DNA from: Sphingosinicella sp963974575
GTDB lineage: Bacteria; Pseudomonadota; Alphaproteobacteria; Sphingomonadales; Sphingomonadaceae
Assembly: GCF_963974575.1 (NCBI RefSeq)
Contig: NZ_CAXBBQ010000003.1
Coordinates: 248,001-312,000, forward strand
Direction: 5' to 3'
DNA: 64,000 bases
Below the pieces are notes generated by a model. The model was not told where the DNA came from, did not search any database, and saw nothing but the letters and a program-made list of their open reading frames with translations. This document shows, one piece after another, positions 9,015 through 17,852 of this stretch. The stretch's first letter is position 1, and every line of letters begins with the position of its first letter. The position numbers and the translations under genes are program-made.

Positions 9015-9503
9015 CTAATCGACGAAGACTGCGCTGACCACCATCCGCTGATCGTCCCATTGCGGAACCGCTTCGGGGCGCAGCGGCACCATAAAGCGCT
9101 TGCCGTCCGGGCGTTCGATTTCGATCACGTCGCCCGCGCCGAAATTTTCCACCGCCGCAACCTTGCCGAGCGGCGTGCCGGCATCGGATTCGACGGCAAG
9201 GCCGATCAGATCGCAATGATAATATTCGCCCTCACCGAGCGGCGGCAGGGCGTCCCGGTCCACCGTGAGTTGCGTGCCGCGCAGCGCCTCTGCAGCGTTG
9301 CGGTCGGGCACTTCGGCGAAGCGGGCGATGACACCTTTCGGCGTGGCCTTCGCCGCCTTCAGGGTCAGCGTGCGGCCGTTCGCCTCGAAACTCTTGAAGG
9401 CGCGGAAGCTCTCGAAACTCTCCGAAAAGAGCTTGAGCCGCACCTCGCCGGTCACGCCATGCGCACCGGTGACGGCGGCAAGCGTGACACGGCGTTCGGA
9501 CAT
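9015..9503 (-). CDS. rimM: 16S rRNA processing protein RimM
   Basis: 162-aa 30S maturation factor that binds S19 and helps assemble the head of the small subunit. Its RimM N-terminal domain starts at MSERRVTLAAVTGAHGVTGE, and the PRC-barrel half carries YYHCDLIGLAVE and GDVIEIERPDGKRFMVPL. It begins 3 bases after the rpsP stop, in the conserved ffh-rpsP-rimM order. Confidence 0.96.
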   Translation of the reverse strand: MSERRVTLAAVTGAHGVTGEVRLKLFSESFESFRAFKSFEANGRTLTLKAAKATPKGVIARFAEVPDRNAAEALRGTQLTVDRDALPPLGEGEYYHCDLIGLAVESDAGTPLGKVAAVENFGAGDVIEIERPDGKRFMVPLRPEAVPQWDDQRMVVSAVFVD

Positions 9504-9506
9504 GAT

Positions 9507-9989
9507 TTACGCAGCCGTCTCGTCGGCAGCCGGTGCTTCTTCGGCAGCAGCTTCGGGAGCCGCTTCAGCAGCAGCTTCCTCGGCCGGAGCCTCGGCAGCC
9601 ACTTCAGCGGGTGCTTCTTCCTCGGCCGGCGCGTTGGCGGCGGCTTCGGCTTCGGCAGCCTTCGCAGCCCGCTCCTCGGCGCGCTCCTTGGCCTTTTCGC
9701 CCGGCTCGGCCTTCTTCGGGTTGTTCTTCGCGGTGCGCTTCATGAGGCCGGCGGCATCGAGGAAGCGGGCAACACGGTCAGACGGCTGCGCGCCGACCTT
9801 CAGCCAGTGCGCGGCGCGTTCGGTGTCGAGCTTCACGCGCTCGCCCGAATCCTTCGGCAGCAGCGGGTTGTAGGTGCCGAGACGCTCCAGATACTTGCCG
9901 TCGCGCGGATTGCGCGAATCGGCGACGACGATGCGGTAGACGGGGCGCTTCTTGGCGCCGCCGCGTGCGAGACGGATGGAAATAGCCAT
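9507..9989 (-). CDS. rpsP: 30S ribosomal protein S16 with long acidic tail
   Basis: Small-subunit protein S16, 160 aa. The first 80 or so residues are the normal S16 fold (MAISIRLARGGAKKRPVYRI, the DSRNPRDGKYLERLGTYNP region). The rest is a low-complexity tail rich in Ala and Glu, about doubling the usual length. Extended S16 tails occur in other alphaproteobacteria, but composition this simple suggests a disordered surface extension. The gene lies 29 bases after ffh and 3 before rimM. Confidence 0.95.
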   Translation of the reverse strand: MAISIRLARGGAKKRPVYRIVVADSRNPRDGKYLERLGTYNPLLPKDSGERVKLDTERAAHWLKVGAQPSDRVARFLDAAGLMKRTAKNNPKKAEPGEKAKERAEERAAKAAEAEAAANAPAEEEAPAEVAAEAPAEEAAAEAAPEAAAEEAPAADETAA

Positions 9990-10018
9990 TTTCTTCGTTT
10001 CCTTGCTTGAACTGAATT

Positions 10019-11449
10019 CTAACGCTTGAACTTGTCGAAGCCGGGCGGAAGCTGCGGCATGCCGCCTCCCCCCAATCCTCCGAGACCACCAAGGCCGGGG
10101 AGACCCCCGCCCATTTTCCCCATGAGACCGGCGAGCCCCTTCATGCCGCCCATCTTCCGGATCTTCTTCATCGCCGTGGACATTTCCTGGTGCATCTTCA
10201 GGAGCTTGTTCACCTCCTGCACCGTCGTCCCCGCGCCGTTCGCGATGCGAATCTTGCGCTTCGCATTCAAAAGCTCGGGCTTGCCGCGCTCCTTCGGCGT
10301 CATCGAAAGGATTACCGCCTCCATGCGGCCGAGCAGCCTGTCGTCGGCGCCCGCCTTCTCGGCCTGCGCGGCGAGCTTGCCCATGCCGGGCAGCATCCCG
10401 ATGAGGCCCGCCATGCCGCCCATCTTCTGCATCTGCTGAAGCTGCGAGCGCAGGTCGTTCATGTCGAACTGACCCTTGGCGAGCTTTGCCGCCATGCGCT
10501 CGGCGTCTTCGTGCTCGATCGTCGCCGCCGCCTTCTCGACGAGGCTGACGACATCGCCCATGCCCAGGATACGGCCCGCGACGCGCTGCGGATCGAACGC
10601 GTCGAGCGCATCGAGCTTTTCGCCGATGCCGACGAACTTGATCGGCTTGCCGGTAACATGCCGCATCGAAAGCGCCGCACCGCCGCGCGCATCGCCATCC
10701 ATGCGGGTGAGCACGACGCCCGTGAGGTCGACCTGCTTCGAGAAATTCTCGGCGACGTTCACCGCGTCCTGACCCGTCAGCGCATCGACGACGAGCAGGA
10801 TTTCCTGCGGCACTGCGTCAGCGGCGACGCTCTGCATTTCCGCCATCAGCGCCGCATCGACGTGAAGGCGCCCCGCCGTATCGAGCATCAGCACGTCGAA
10901 GCCCTGCAGCTTCGCGGCCTGCATGGCGCGGCGGGCGATATCGACCGGTTGCTGCCCGGCGATGACCGGCAGCGTCGCGACCTCGGTCTGCTCGCCGAGC
11001 ACGCGGAGCTGCTCCTGCGCGGCCGGGCGGTTGACGTCGAGCGAGGCCATCAGGACCTTCTTGCGGTCCCTTTCCTTCAGGCGCTTCGCGATCTTCGCGG
11101 TCGTCGTCGTCTTGCCCGAGCCCTGGAGGCCGACCATCATCACGATGGCGGGCGGCGTGACATCGAGCTCCAGCCCTTCGGCATCGCCGCCGAGCATGGC
11201 GGCAAGCTCGTCGTGGACGATCTTGACGACCTGCTGGCCGGGCGTGACCGAGCGTGTGACTTCGGCGCCAACGGCGCGTTCCGTGACCTTGTCGATAAAT
11301 GTCTTGGCGACAGGGAGCGCGACGTCAGCTTCCAGAAGCGCGACGCGGACCTCGCGCATCGCTGCGCGCACGTCCGCCTCGGTCAGCGCACCGCGACCGC
11401 GAAGACGATCGAAGACACCGCCAAGACGCTCTGAAAGACTTTCGAACAT
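10019..11449 (-). CDS. ffh: signal recognition particle protein Ffh
   Basis: SRP54 GTPase, 476 aa, which binds 4.5S RNA and signal sequences of nascent membrane proteins and docks on FtsY (also in this window). The order is N domain, G domain with P-loop GLQGSGKTTTTAK near residue 108, DTAGRLH and TRMDGDARGG motifs, then a methionine-rich M domain. The C-terminus is a Gly/Leu/Met-rich flexible tail. First gene of the ffh-rpsP-rimM-trmD-rplS run. Confidence 0.97.
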   Translation of the reverse strand: MFESLSERLGGVFDRLRGRGALTEADVRAAMREVRVALLEADVALPVAKTFIDKVTERAVGAEVTRSVTPGQQVVKIVHDELAAMLGGDAEGLELDVTPPAIVMMVGLQGSGKTTTTAKIAKRLKERDRKKVLMASLDVNRPAAQEQLRVLGEQTEVATLPVIAGQQPVDIARRAMQAAKLQGFDVLMLDTAGRLHVDAALMAEMQSVAADAVPQEILLVVDALTGQDAVNVAENFSKQVDLTGVVLTRMDGDARGGAALSMRHVTGKPIKFVGIGEKLDALDAFDPQRVAGRILGMGDVVSLVEKAAATIEHEDAERMAAKLAKGQFDMNDLRSQLQQMQKMGGMAGLIGMLPGMGKLAAQAEKAGADDRLLGRMEAVILSMTPKERGKPELLNAKRKIRIANGAGTTVQEVNKLLKMHQEMSTAMKKIRKMGGMKGLAGLMGKMGGGLPGLGGLGGLGGGGMPQLPPGFDKFKR

Positions 11450-11787
11450 CCAACTTCCCTATGCCGGACGGCCCAACGCAAAATACGCCGGTGGGCGAAC
11501 CTTCGCTGACCGGCGTGCATCCGTGGACGCGTCTCGTACTCGCGCTTTTCAAGAAAAAGCCGGGTTCCCCTAGGCGCGGGCCATAGTGATGTCAATGCCC
11601 GACAGCAGCGTGTGGCCGCGACGCAACACCTTCCCGGTCAATCCGCAACGTGCGTGCAACCCGAAGCCGGGGCCGAAGGTTTATGCCACTGTCGCCGGAC
11701 AGGCTTAGGGGCATTTTGGTCCAGCGGCGCGTGTTCAAGCCCGGCGTGCGGCCCCACCGCACGTCCCCAAGCGTAAGAGGTATTTCC
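11450..11787. other. divergent intergenic region ffh / beta-barrel gene
   Basis: A 338-base region between the divergent starts of ffh and the outer membrane protein gene. It should hold both promoters, but no sigma-70 hexamer pair, RNA gene or strong hairpin could be picked out by eye. Short frames inside it have no ribosome-binding site or homology and were not called. Confidence 0.5.
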
Positions 11788-12333
11788 ATGAAACTCACCC
11801 TGATCGCGGCGCTTTGCGCCGCCACCCTTCCGTTCGCCGCTGCCAATGCGCAGGAAGCGCCGGACGGCAGCCGTGCGTTCGGCATCGAACCCTATGTGGG
11901 TATCGGCGGCGGCTGGCACGATTTCGACACGGGCAACAAAGGCCTGCTGCAGACGCAGGGCAGCGCCAAGGGCGCGCTGGTGACCGGCTTCGCGGGCGTC
12001 AACGTGCCGCTCGGCATGTTCGTTGTCGGCGCGGAAGGCAATGTCGCCAAGGGCTTCAGCGACATCGACTGGGAATACGGCGTTACCGGACATCTCGGCC
12101 TTCGCATCGGCGAAAGCGGCATGGTCTTCGGCCGCGCCGGTTATCAGTGGGTCAACACCGAGATCGGTGACGACCGCAACGAGCTTTACGGCTTCGGCGT
12201 AGAGGTCGGGCCGAAGGACATCGGCCTTGGCGGTATCACCGGGCAGAGCGGCGTGCGTCTGCGCCTTGCGGTCGATACATTCGACGTGTTCCAGAGCATC
12301 CGCCCGACCGCGGCAGTCGTGTTCCACTTCTAG
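11788..12333 (+). CDS. small outer membrane beta-barrel protein
   Basis: 181-aa exported protein with signal peptide (MKLTLIAALCAATLPFAAANA, cleavage after ANA) and alternating, glycine-rich beta strands ending in aromatic VVFHF, the typical last strand recognised by the Bam machinery. It resembles opacity/OmpA-type eight-stranded porin domains. The start is ATG 11788 because the signal peptide begins there. Function unknown; probably structural or adhesive. It stands alone between ffh and a convergent gene. Confidence 0.8.
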   Translation: MKLTLIAALCAATLPFAAANAQEAPDGSRAFGIEPYVGIGGGWHDFDTGNKGLLQTQGSAKGALVTGFAGVNVPLGMFVVGAEGNVAKGFSDIDWEYGVTGHLGLRIGESGMVFGRAGYQWVNTEIGDDRNELYGFGVEVGPKDIGLGGITGQSGVRLRLAVDTFDVFQSIRPTAAVVFHF

Positions 12334-12367
12334 TAAGCGTAACGGCGCCGTGGACGCCTTCGGGCGT

Positions 12368-13078
12368 TTACGGCGCCGACCGGCACGGCTGGATGTCGAT
12401 CGGGCGTGGGCGCGGTTTGGTCGCCGCGTAGATCGCGAGATATGATTTGCCATCCAGCTCGTGCAGCGCCTGCCGTTCGAAGCCGATCGCCTGCACTTCG
12501 CAATCGAGCAGCCACGGCGGCGTGCCATGGCTTCGCGTCGGCCGATCCGTATCGACGATGCCCACGACCGCCCCCGGTTTCAGGCTGGTACGCAGGTTCC
12601 AGAGCAGTTCGTAAGGGTTCTCGATCTCGTGGTACATGTGCACGAGGATTGCGCGGTCGAGGGTTTTGGGCGGCAGCTTCGGATCACCCGGCGAACCAAG
12701 CACCACCGAGACGTTGTTGAACCCGGCGGCGTGCACGCGGCCGCGCAGGTCGTTCACGGTGTTCTCGAAAATATCCTCGGCATAGACGCGGCCGGCGTCA
12801 CCCACGCGCCGCGAGAGGTTCACCGTATAATAGCCGCGCCCCGCGCCGATATCGGCGACGATCAAGCCGGGCGCGATGCCCATCAGGTCCATCACGCGGC
12901 GCGCCTCACCGGCCTGCTCGCGGCTCTCCTCGTCGGAAAACTGGGCGCTGACGATCTCGGCGACGGGACGTTCGACAGACGGGAAGCTATGCTCGCCAGG
13001 CGGCGGCGGCGGCGCGGGTGGGGCCTGGCAGGCCGCCAGCACGACGAGGCAAGACAGCAGGATGGCGCGACGATTCAT
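12368..13078 (-). CDS. predicted lipoprotein with class I SAM methyltransferase fold
   Basis: 236 aa from ATG 13078. The N-terminus is a lipoprotein signal (hydrophobic stretch then LAAC, Cys about residue 18) followed by a proline-rich spacer. The body is a class I methyltransferase-like domain: motif I VADIGAGRGY near residue 78, an acidic end of strand 2, and HMYHEIENPYELLWNL in place of motif IV/post-I. Being exported is odd, because S-adenosylmethionine is not known to occur in the periplasm. Either the domain has another role or the signal is misleading. It is divergent from dapF, about 90 bases away. Confidence 0.75.
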   Translation of the reverse strand: MNRRAILLSCLVVLAACQAPPAPPPPPGEHSFPSVERPVAEIVSAQFSDEESREQAGEARRVMDLMGIAPGLIVADIGAGRGYYTVNLSRRVGDAGRVYAEDIFENTVNDLRGRVHAAGFNNVSVVLGSPGDPKLPPKTLDRAILVHMYHEIENPYELLWNLRTSLKPGAVVGIVDTDRPTRSHGTPPWLLDCEVQAIGFERQALHELDGKSYLAIYAATKPRPRPIDIQPCRSAP

Positions 13079-13168
13079 TGTGCCCTGTCTACCGCGAACG
13101 CAGTCGCGCAGGCAATGCGAGGGGTGGGCGCATGGACTTGGTGCCTGCGAATCCCTAAATGCGGCGCG

Positions 13169-13975
13169 ATGACTACACCGTTTCTCAAAATGCACGGCCT
13201 CGGCAACGACTTCGTTGTGTTCGACGCGCGCCGCGATTCGGTGTCGCTGACGACGCAGCAGGTGCGCGCCATTGCGGACCGCCATACCGGCATCGGCTGC
13301 GATCAGCTGATTGTCATCGAACGATCCGACCGCGCCGACGCGTGTATGCGGATCTGGAATGCCGATGGCGGCGAGGTGGAGGCGTGCGGCAACGCATCCC
13401 GCTGCGTGGCGCAGGTGATCGGCGCGAACGCCGTGATCGAGACTGCAGGCGGCCTCATCGAAGGCACCGCGACGGCAGACGGCGCCAGCATCGACATGGG
13501 GGCGCCGCGCTTTGGATGGGATGAGATCCCGCTCGCCTACGCGATGGACACGCTGCACATGCCGGTCGGCTGGGAAACGCTGGAGAACCCGGTCGCGGTC
13601 AACGTCGGCAACCCGCATGTCGTCTTCTTCGTGGCCGACACCGATGCGATCGCGCTGGAGCGACTGGGGCCGATCATCGAGCATGACGCGCTATTTCCCG
13701 CGCGCATCAATGTGAACGTTGCAAGCATCGTGTCGCGCGAACACATCCGCCTGCGGGTGTGGGAACGCGGCGTCGGCCTGACCCGTGCCTGCGGTACCGG
13801 GGCCTGCGCCACCGCGATCGCGGCAATGCGGCGCGGACTCGTGGGCCGCGACGTGACGGTGACGCTGCCCGGCGGCGACCTTTCGATCGCGTGGCGGGAC
13901 GACAACCACATCGTCATGACCGGCCCGGCGACCACCGCCTTCACGGGCGAGATCGACCTCGAGGCCTACGCTTGA
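13169..13975 (+). CDS. dapF: diaminopimelate epimerase
   Basis: Converts LL- to meso-diaminopimelate for lysine and peptidoglycan synthesis, without cofactor. The 268-aa product starts at ATG 13169 (MTTPFLKMHGLGNDFVVFDA). The two active-site cysteines are in CGNASRC and ACGTGACATA. Overlapping long frames upstream belong to the wrong strand. It overlaps the next gene, mtaB, at a TTGA junction, so the two are likely co-translated. Confidence 0.97.
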   Translation: MTTPFLKMHGLGNDFVVFDARRDSVSLTTQQVRAIADRHTGIGCDQLIVIERSDRADACMRIWNADGGEVEACGNASRCVAQVIGANAVIETAGGLIEGTATADGASIDMGAPRFGWDEIPLAYAMDTLHMPVGWETLENPVAVNVGNPHVVFFVADTDAIALERLGPIIEHDALFPARINVNVASIVSREHIRLRVWERGVGLTRACGTGACATAIAAMRRGLVGRDVTVTLPGGDLSIAWRDDNHIVMTGPATTAFTGEIDLEAYA

Positions 13976-15213
13976 GCGACCATCAGGTCATCAATCTCGG
14001 CTGCCGCCTCAACATTTATGAAGGCGAGATCATCCGGCAGCACCTCGCCACCGCTGGAGACGCCGACACCATCGTCATCAACAGCTGCGCCGTCACCGGC
14101 GAAGCGGTGCGACAGGCGCGGCAGACGATCCGGCGGCTGAAGCGCGAACGCCCGGAGGCGCGCGTCATCGTCACCGGCTGCGCGGCGCAGGTGGAAGCGG
14201 CGGCCTTCGCGGCAATGCCCGAGGTTTCCCGCGTCGTCGGCAATGCCGAGAAGCTGGACGCCGCCGCGCTGCTCGGCGGCGAGCGTGTGCGCGTCGGCGA
14301 CATCATGGCGGTGCGCGAAACGGCGCCGCACCTGCTGGACGGCTTTGCCGCCAACACGCGCGCCTTCGTGGAGGTGCAGAACGGCTGCGACCACCGCTGC
14401 ACCTTCTGCATTATCCCCTACGCACGCGGCAATTCGCGCAGCGTTCCCGCCGGGCTCGTTGTGGATCGTATCCGACGGCTGGTGGAGGGCGGCGCGCAGG
14501 AGGTGGTGCTGACCGGGGTCGACCTCACCTCCTACGGCCCCGATCTTCCGGGTAGCCCGACGCTCGGCAGCCTCGTGCAGCGTATCCTCATCCACGTGCC
14601 CGCGCTCCGGCGGCTGCGCCTCTCCTCAATCGATTCGATCGAGGCCGACCCTGCGCTCGTCGAGGCGATCACGGGCGAAGCGCGCGTGATGCCGCACCTG
14701 CATCTGTCGCTGCAATCGGGCGACGACATGATCCTGAAGCGCATGAAGCGTCGCCACAGCCGCGCCGATGCCGTGCGATTCGTGGACGCCGTGAAGGCGA
14801 AGAGGCCCGAGATCGCCATCGGGGCCGACATCATCGCCGGTTTCCCGACCGAGACCGACGCCATGTTCGAAAACTCGCTGCGCCTGATCGAGGACTGCGA
14901 CATCGTGTTCGGCCACATCTTTCCCTACTCGGCGCGCACCGACACACCAGCCGCGCGGATGCCGCAGCTTGCCGTGCCCATCCGCAAGGCACGTGCCGCA
15001 CGGCTGCGCGAGGCCGCCGCCCGCAGGCTCGCCGCCCACCTCGCCGCGCAACAGGGCCACGCCATCGACATGCTCGTGGAGAAGGACGGGCACACTGGCC
15101 ACGCCGCCGATTTCACGCCTGCCGTGCTCGACCGGGCGGCGCTCCCCGGCAGCATCGTGCGCGCACGCGTCACTGGCGCCGAGGCGTCGAGGCTGCTAGC
15201 GACCCCGGCGTGA
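13972..15213 (+). CDS. mtaB: tRNA N6-threonylcarbamoyladenosine methylthiotransferase MtaB
   Basis: Radical-SAM enzyme that turns t6A37 of tRNA into ms2t6A. The 413-aa product has the UPF0004 domain first (VINLGCRLNIYEGE, INSCAVTGEA, VTGCAAQ, giving three cluster cysteines), then the radical-SAM motif CDHRCTFC and a C-terminal TRAM-like segment. The start is inferred as TTG 13972, inside the dapF stop (TTGA), with GAGG seven bases upstream; no ATG or GTG fits. Its stop overlaps the ftsY GTG start. Confidence 0.93.
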   Translation: MSDHQVINLGCRLNIYEGEIIRQHLATAGDADTIVINSCAVTGEAVRQARQTIRRLKRERPEARVIVTGCAAQVEAAAFAAMPEVSRVVGNAEKLDAAALLGGERVRVGDIMAVRETAPHLLDGFAANTRAFVEVQNGCDHRCTFCIIPYARGNSRSVPAGLVVDRIRRLVEGGAQEVVLTGVDLTSYGPDLPGSPTLGSLVQRILIHVPALRRLRLSSIDSIEADPALVEAITGEARVMPHLHLSLQSGDDMILKRMKRRHSRADAVRFVDAVKAKRPEIAIGADIIAGFPTETDAMFENSLRLIEDCDIVFGHIFPYSARTDTPAARMPQLAVPIRKARAARLREAAARRLAAHLAAQQGHAIDMLVEKDGHTGHAADFTPAVLDRAALPGSIVRARVTGAEASRLLATPA

Positions 15214-16163
15214 GCGAAGAACAGGAAGAACCGAAAGGCTGGCTCGCGCGGCTCCGCGCCGGGCTGCAGCGTACGTCCGGGAAACTCGGCGAGAATCTCG
15301 CGGGGCTCGTTTCGAAGCGCCCGCTTGACGACGCGATGCTCGAAGAGATCGAGGAGGCGCTGATCGCGTCCGACCTCGGCCCTGCCACCGCCGCGCGCAT
15401 CACCGCGAAGCTCGCCGCCGACAAGTTCGACCGGCAGGTGACAGACGACGAAGTGAAAACCGTCGTCGCCTCCGAGGTGGAAGCCGTGCTCGCGAAGGTG
15501 GCGCATCCGATCGAAGTGACGGCCTTCCCGCGCCCGCACGTGATTCTCGTCGTCGGCGTCAACGGATCGGGCAAGACCACCACCATCGCCAAGCTCGCGC
15601 ATCTGTTTCAGGAGCAGGATTATTCGGTGATGCTGGCGGCGGGGGACACGTTCCGCGCCGCCGCGATCGAGCAGCTTTCGATCTGGGGCGAGCGGCTGAA
15701 GATCCCGGTGATTTCCGGCAAGGTCGGCGGCGATGCCGCCGCGCTGTCGTTCGAGGCGCTCACCAAGGCGCGCGCGGCGGGTGCGGACGTGCTCATCATC
15801 GACACCGCTGGACGCCTGCAGAACAAGGCGGGGCTGATGGATGAGCTTGCCAAGATCAAGCGCGTGCTGAAGCGCCAGATGGAATCAGCGCCGCACGACG
15901 TCGTGCTCGTGCTCGACGCGACCACGGGGCAAAACGCGCTCAGCCAGATTGACGTATTCAAGGAAGTCGCGGGCGTCACCGGTCTCGTGATGACGAAACT
16001 CGACGGCACCGCGCGCGGCGGCGTGCTCGTCGCGGCGGCGGACCGTTCTAAACTCCCCGTTCACGCGATTGGCATAGGGGAACAGATCAACGACCTGCGC
16101 CCGTTCGATCCGGCGGAGTTCGCCCGCGCGCTTGCGGGTATGGGTTCGAAGAAGGACGCGTAA
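15210..16163 (+). CDS. ftsY: signal recognition particle receptor FtsY
   Basis: SRP receptor GTPase that docks Ffh-ribosome complexes at the membrane, 317 aa. It has a short charged N-terminus instead of the long acidic A domain of E. coli, then the N domain, P-loop GVNGSGKTTTIAKLA, DTAGRLQNK and TKLDGTARGG. GTG 15210 overlaps the mtaB stop (GTGA), and its TAA overlaps the ATG of yciB (TAATG). Confidence 0.97.
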   Translation: MSEEQEEPKGWLARLRAGLQRTSGKLGENLAGLVSKRPLDDAMLEEIEEALIASDLGPATAARITAKLAADKFDRQVTDDEVKTVVASEVEAVLAKVAHPIEVTAFPRPHVILVVGVNGSGKTTTIAKLAHLFQEQDYSVMLAAGDTFRAAAIEQLSIWGERLKIPVISGKVGGDAAALSFEALTKARAAGADVLIIDTAGRLQNKAGLMDELAKIKRVLKRQMESAPHDVVLVLDATTGQNALSQIDVFKEVAGVTGLVMTKLDGTARGGVLVAAADRSKLPVHAIGIGEQINDLRPFDPAEFARALAGMGSKKDA

Positions 16164-16753
16164 TGGCGGAAGACAAGACCAAAGGTTCGGGCCTGCGCAT
16201 GGCGCTTGATTTCGGGCCACTGCTCGTGTTCTTCGCGGTGAACAGCCTTGCGCCGGGCGCCGACGTCAATCAGGCGATGTGGGCGACAGGCGCGTTCATG
16301 ATCGCAACCGCCATCGCGATGATCGTTTCCAAGGTGAAGACAGGCCGCGTCGGACCGATGCAGTGGTTCACCGGCGTTATCGTCGCCGTGTTCGGCGGCC
16401 TGACAATCTACCTGCACGACGAACGCTTCTTCCAAATCAAGACGACGATCATCTACACGATGTTCGCCGCGATCCTGTTCTTCGGCCTGCTGACGGGGCG
16501 CCCGCTGCTCAAACTCGTGATGGAAAGCGGCTTTCCCGAAATGGACGACCACGGCTGGAAGAAGCTGACCCGCAACTGGGCGTTCTTTTTCCTCGCGATG
16601 GCGATCCTGAACGAAGGCCTGCGCGCCTATCTCACCTTCGACCAGTGGGTCGCCTTCAAGGTATGGGGCGTGCTCGTGATCTCGATGATCTTCGCGGCTT
16701 CACAGGCGCCGATCCTGATGAAGCATGGTAAGGACGAGGAAACAGACGCCTGA
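16163..16753 (+). CDS. yciB: inner-membrane septation protein A family (YciB/IspZ)
   Basis: 196-aa polytopic membrane protein of the YciB/IspA septation family. About six hydrophobic segments and the family stretches MALDFGPLLVFF, GRPLLKLVMESGFPEM and RNWAFFFLAMAILNE are visible. It is needed for normal septation and envelope integrity in other bacteria; molecular activity is not established. Translationally coupled to ftsY. Confidence 0.9.
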   Translation: MAEDKTKGSGLRMALDFGPLLVFFAVNSLAPGADVNQAMWATGAFMIATAIAMIVSKVKTGRVGPMQWFTGVIVAVFGGLTIYLHDERFFQIKTTIIYTMFAAILFFGLLTGRPLLKLVMESGFPEMDDHGWKKLTRNWAFFFLAMAILNEGLRAYLTFDQWVAFKVWGVLVISMIFAASQAPILMKHGKDEETDA

Positions 16754-16775
16754 CCAGCGGCTGTCACGTTACCGG

Positions 16776-17852
16776 TCATACGCGCACAGGCTGAAGCCGT
16801 GTTCGGCGCCTCAGTAGCCAGCGTTGCGCAGGCTTCTCGATGTAGCGAAACAAAAGGTGCGATGCGATGAGCAGGCCCAGATAGAATCCCATCACGAGCC
16901 ATAGCGGTGTCACCTCCCCCGCCTTCACGAACACATGTTTGAAGGCGATGAAACCGAGGTAGTGACAGAGGTAAGTTGCGTAGGAAATATCCCCGAGCCA
17001 CACGAGCGGTCGATATGCCAACGGATTGGCACGTCGCCACAGGGCGAATCCCAGGATCAAGCTCACCCAGATTAGCGGGATGACGGGTGCCTGCTTATCC
17101 AAAGCCCTTATTGTTATGAAAAGGGCCGCGATCGAGAGCAGAGCCGCGATCTTGAGCGTACTCTCGCGCTCATCCCGGAGGTAGATTACGCACAGGATCA
17201 TTCCCATAAGGAATTGGGCCACACAGCGCAGCAGACCGGTCCGCTCGATACCCCCAGCGAAATTCAAACCGAGCGCCTGAAAATACAGGTGTAGCCCGAG
17301 CGCAATGGCGACCAAAACGCCCCCGAGCATCCATGTTGGCCATTCGCGGGCCTTCACGAAAAATACCAAAACCGGAAAGCAGAGGTAGGCGAAAAATTCC
17401 GTCGATATCGACCAGGCCGGGACATTCCATTGCAGCCCGTTCGAAAAACCCCAGTTTTGCACAAGAAATACTGATTGAATGAAATACGAATAAGTTTCTT
17501 TATCTGGGAATTTTCCAGAAAATAGGGAGAAAATAGAAAAATACACTAAAAACAATATAAGTAAAAAAATGTGAAGCGGATATACCCGAGCAAATCTCTT
17601 ATAAAGGAAATCCGATATCGAAGAGAAGGGCTTTCCAATCTTATCAGAATAGTTAAGATACATGACAAAGCCGGACAAAACAAAAAACATATCAACCGCA
17701 AGATCGCCATTCCGGAGAAAAGCCATTACGGGTTCTAATACGTAGGGCTCCAGAACGGACCTGGTGTGATATAAAACCACCCACCACGCCGCGAGACCTC
17801 TAAGGCTTGTGAGGGCATTGAGGTGCGGGCTGGATTGCAATGACGCGTTCAT
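16776..17852 (-). CDS. acyltransferase-3 family membrane protein (OafA/NolL type)
   Basis: 358-aa integral membrane acyltransferase of the acyltransferase-3 family, which O-acylates surface sugars. Family signatures are NALTSLRGLAAWWVVLYH at the N-terminus (with the conserved RGLAA and His) and the FFVLSGFVMYL segment, followed by many hydrophobic helices. Its start overlaps the stop of the upstream secreted protein by four bases (ATGA). The stretch about 17460-17660 is much richer in A and T than flanking genes, suggesting transfer. Confidence 0.88.
   Translation of the reverse strand: MNASLQSSPHLNALTSLRGLAAWWVVLYHTRSVLEPYVLEPVMAFLRNGDLAVDMFFVLSGFVMYLNYSDKIGKPFSSISDFLYKRFARVYPLHIFLLILFLVYFSIFSLFSGKFPDKETYSYFIQSVFLVQNWGFSNGLQWNVPAWSISTEFFAYLCFPVLVFFVKAREWPTWMLGGVLVAIALGLHLYFQALGLNFAGGIERTGLLRCVAQFLMGMILCVIYLRDERESTLKIAALLSIAALFITIRALDKQAPVIPLIWVSLILGFALWRRANPLAYRPLVWLGDISYATYLCHYLGFIAFKHVFVKAGEVTPLWLVMGFYLGLLIASHLLFRYIEKPAQRWLLRRRTRLQPVRV

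Noticed and set aside
11450..11787. Possible small RNA or leader between ffh and the beta-barrel gene
   Set aside because: No conserved secondary structure, U-run terminator or promoter pair was recognisable by eye.
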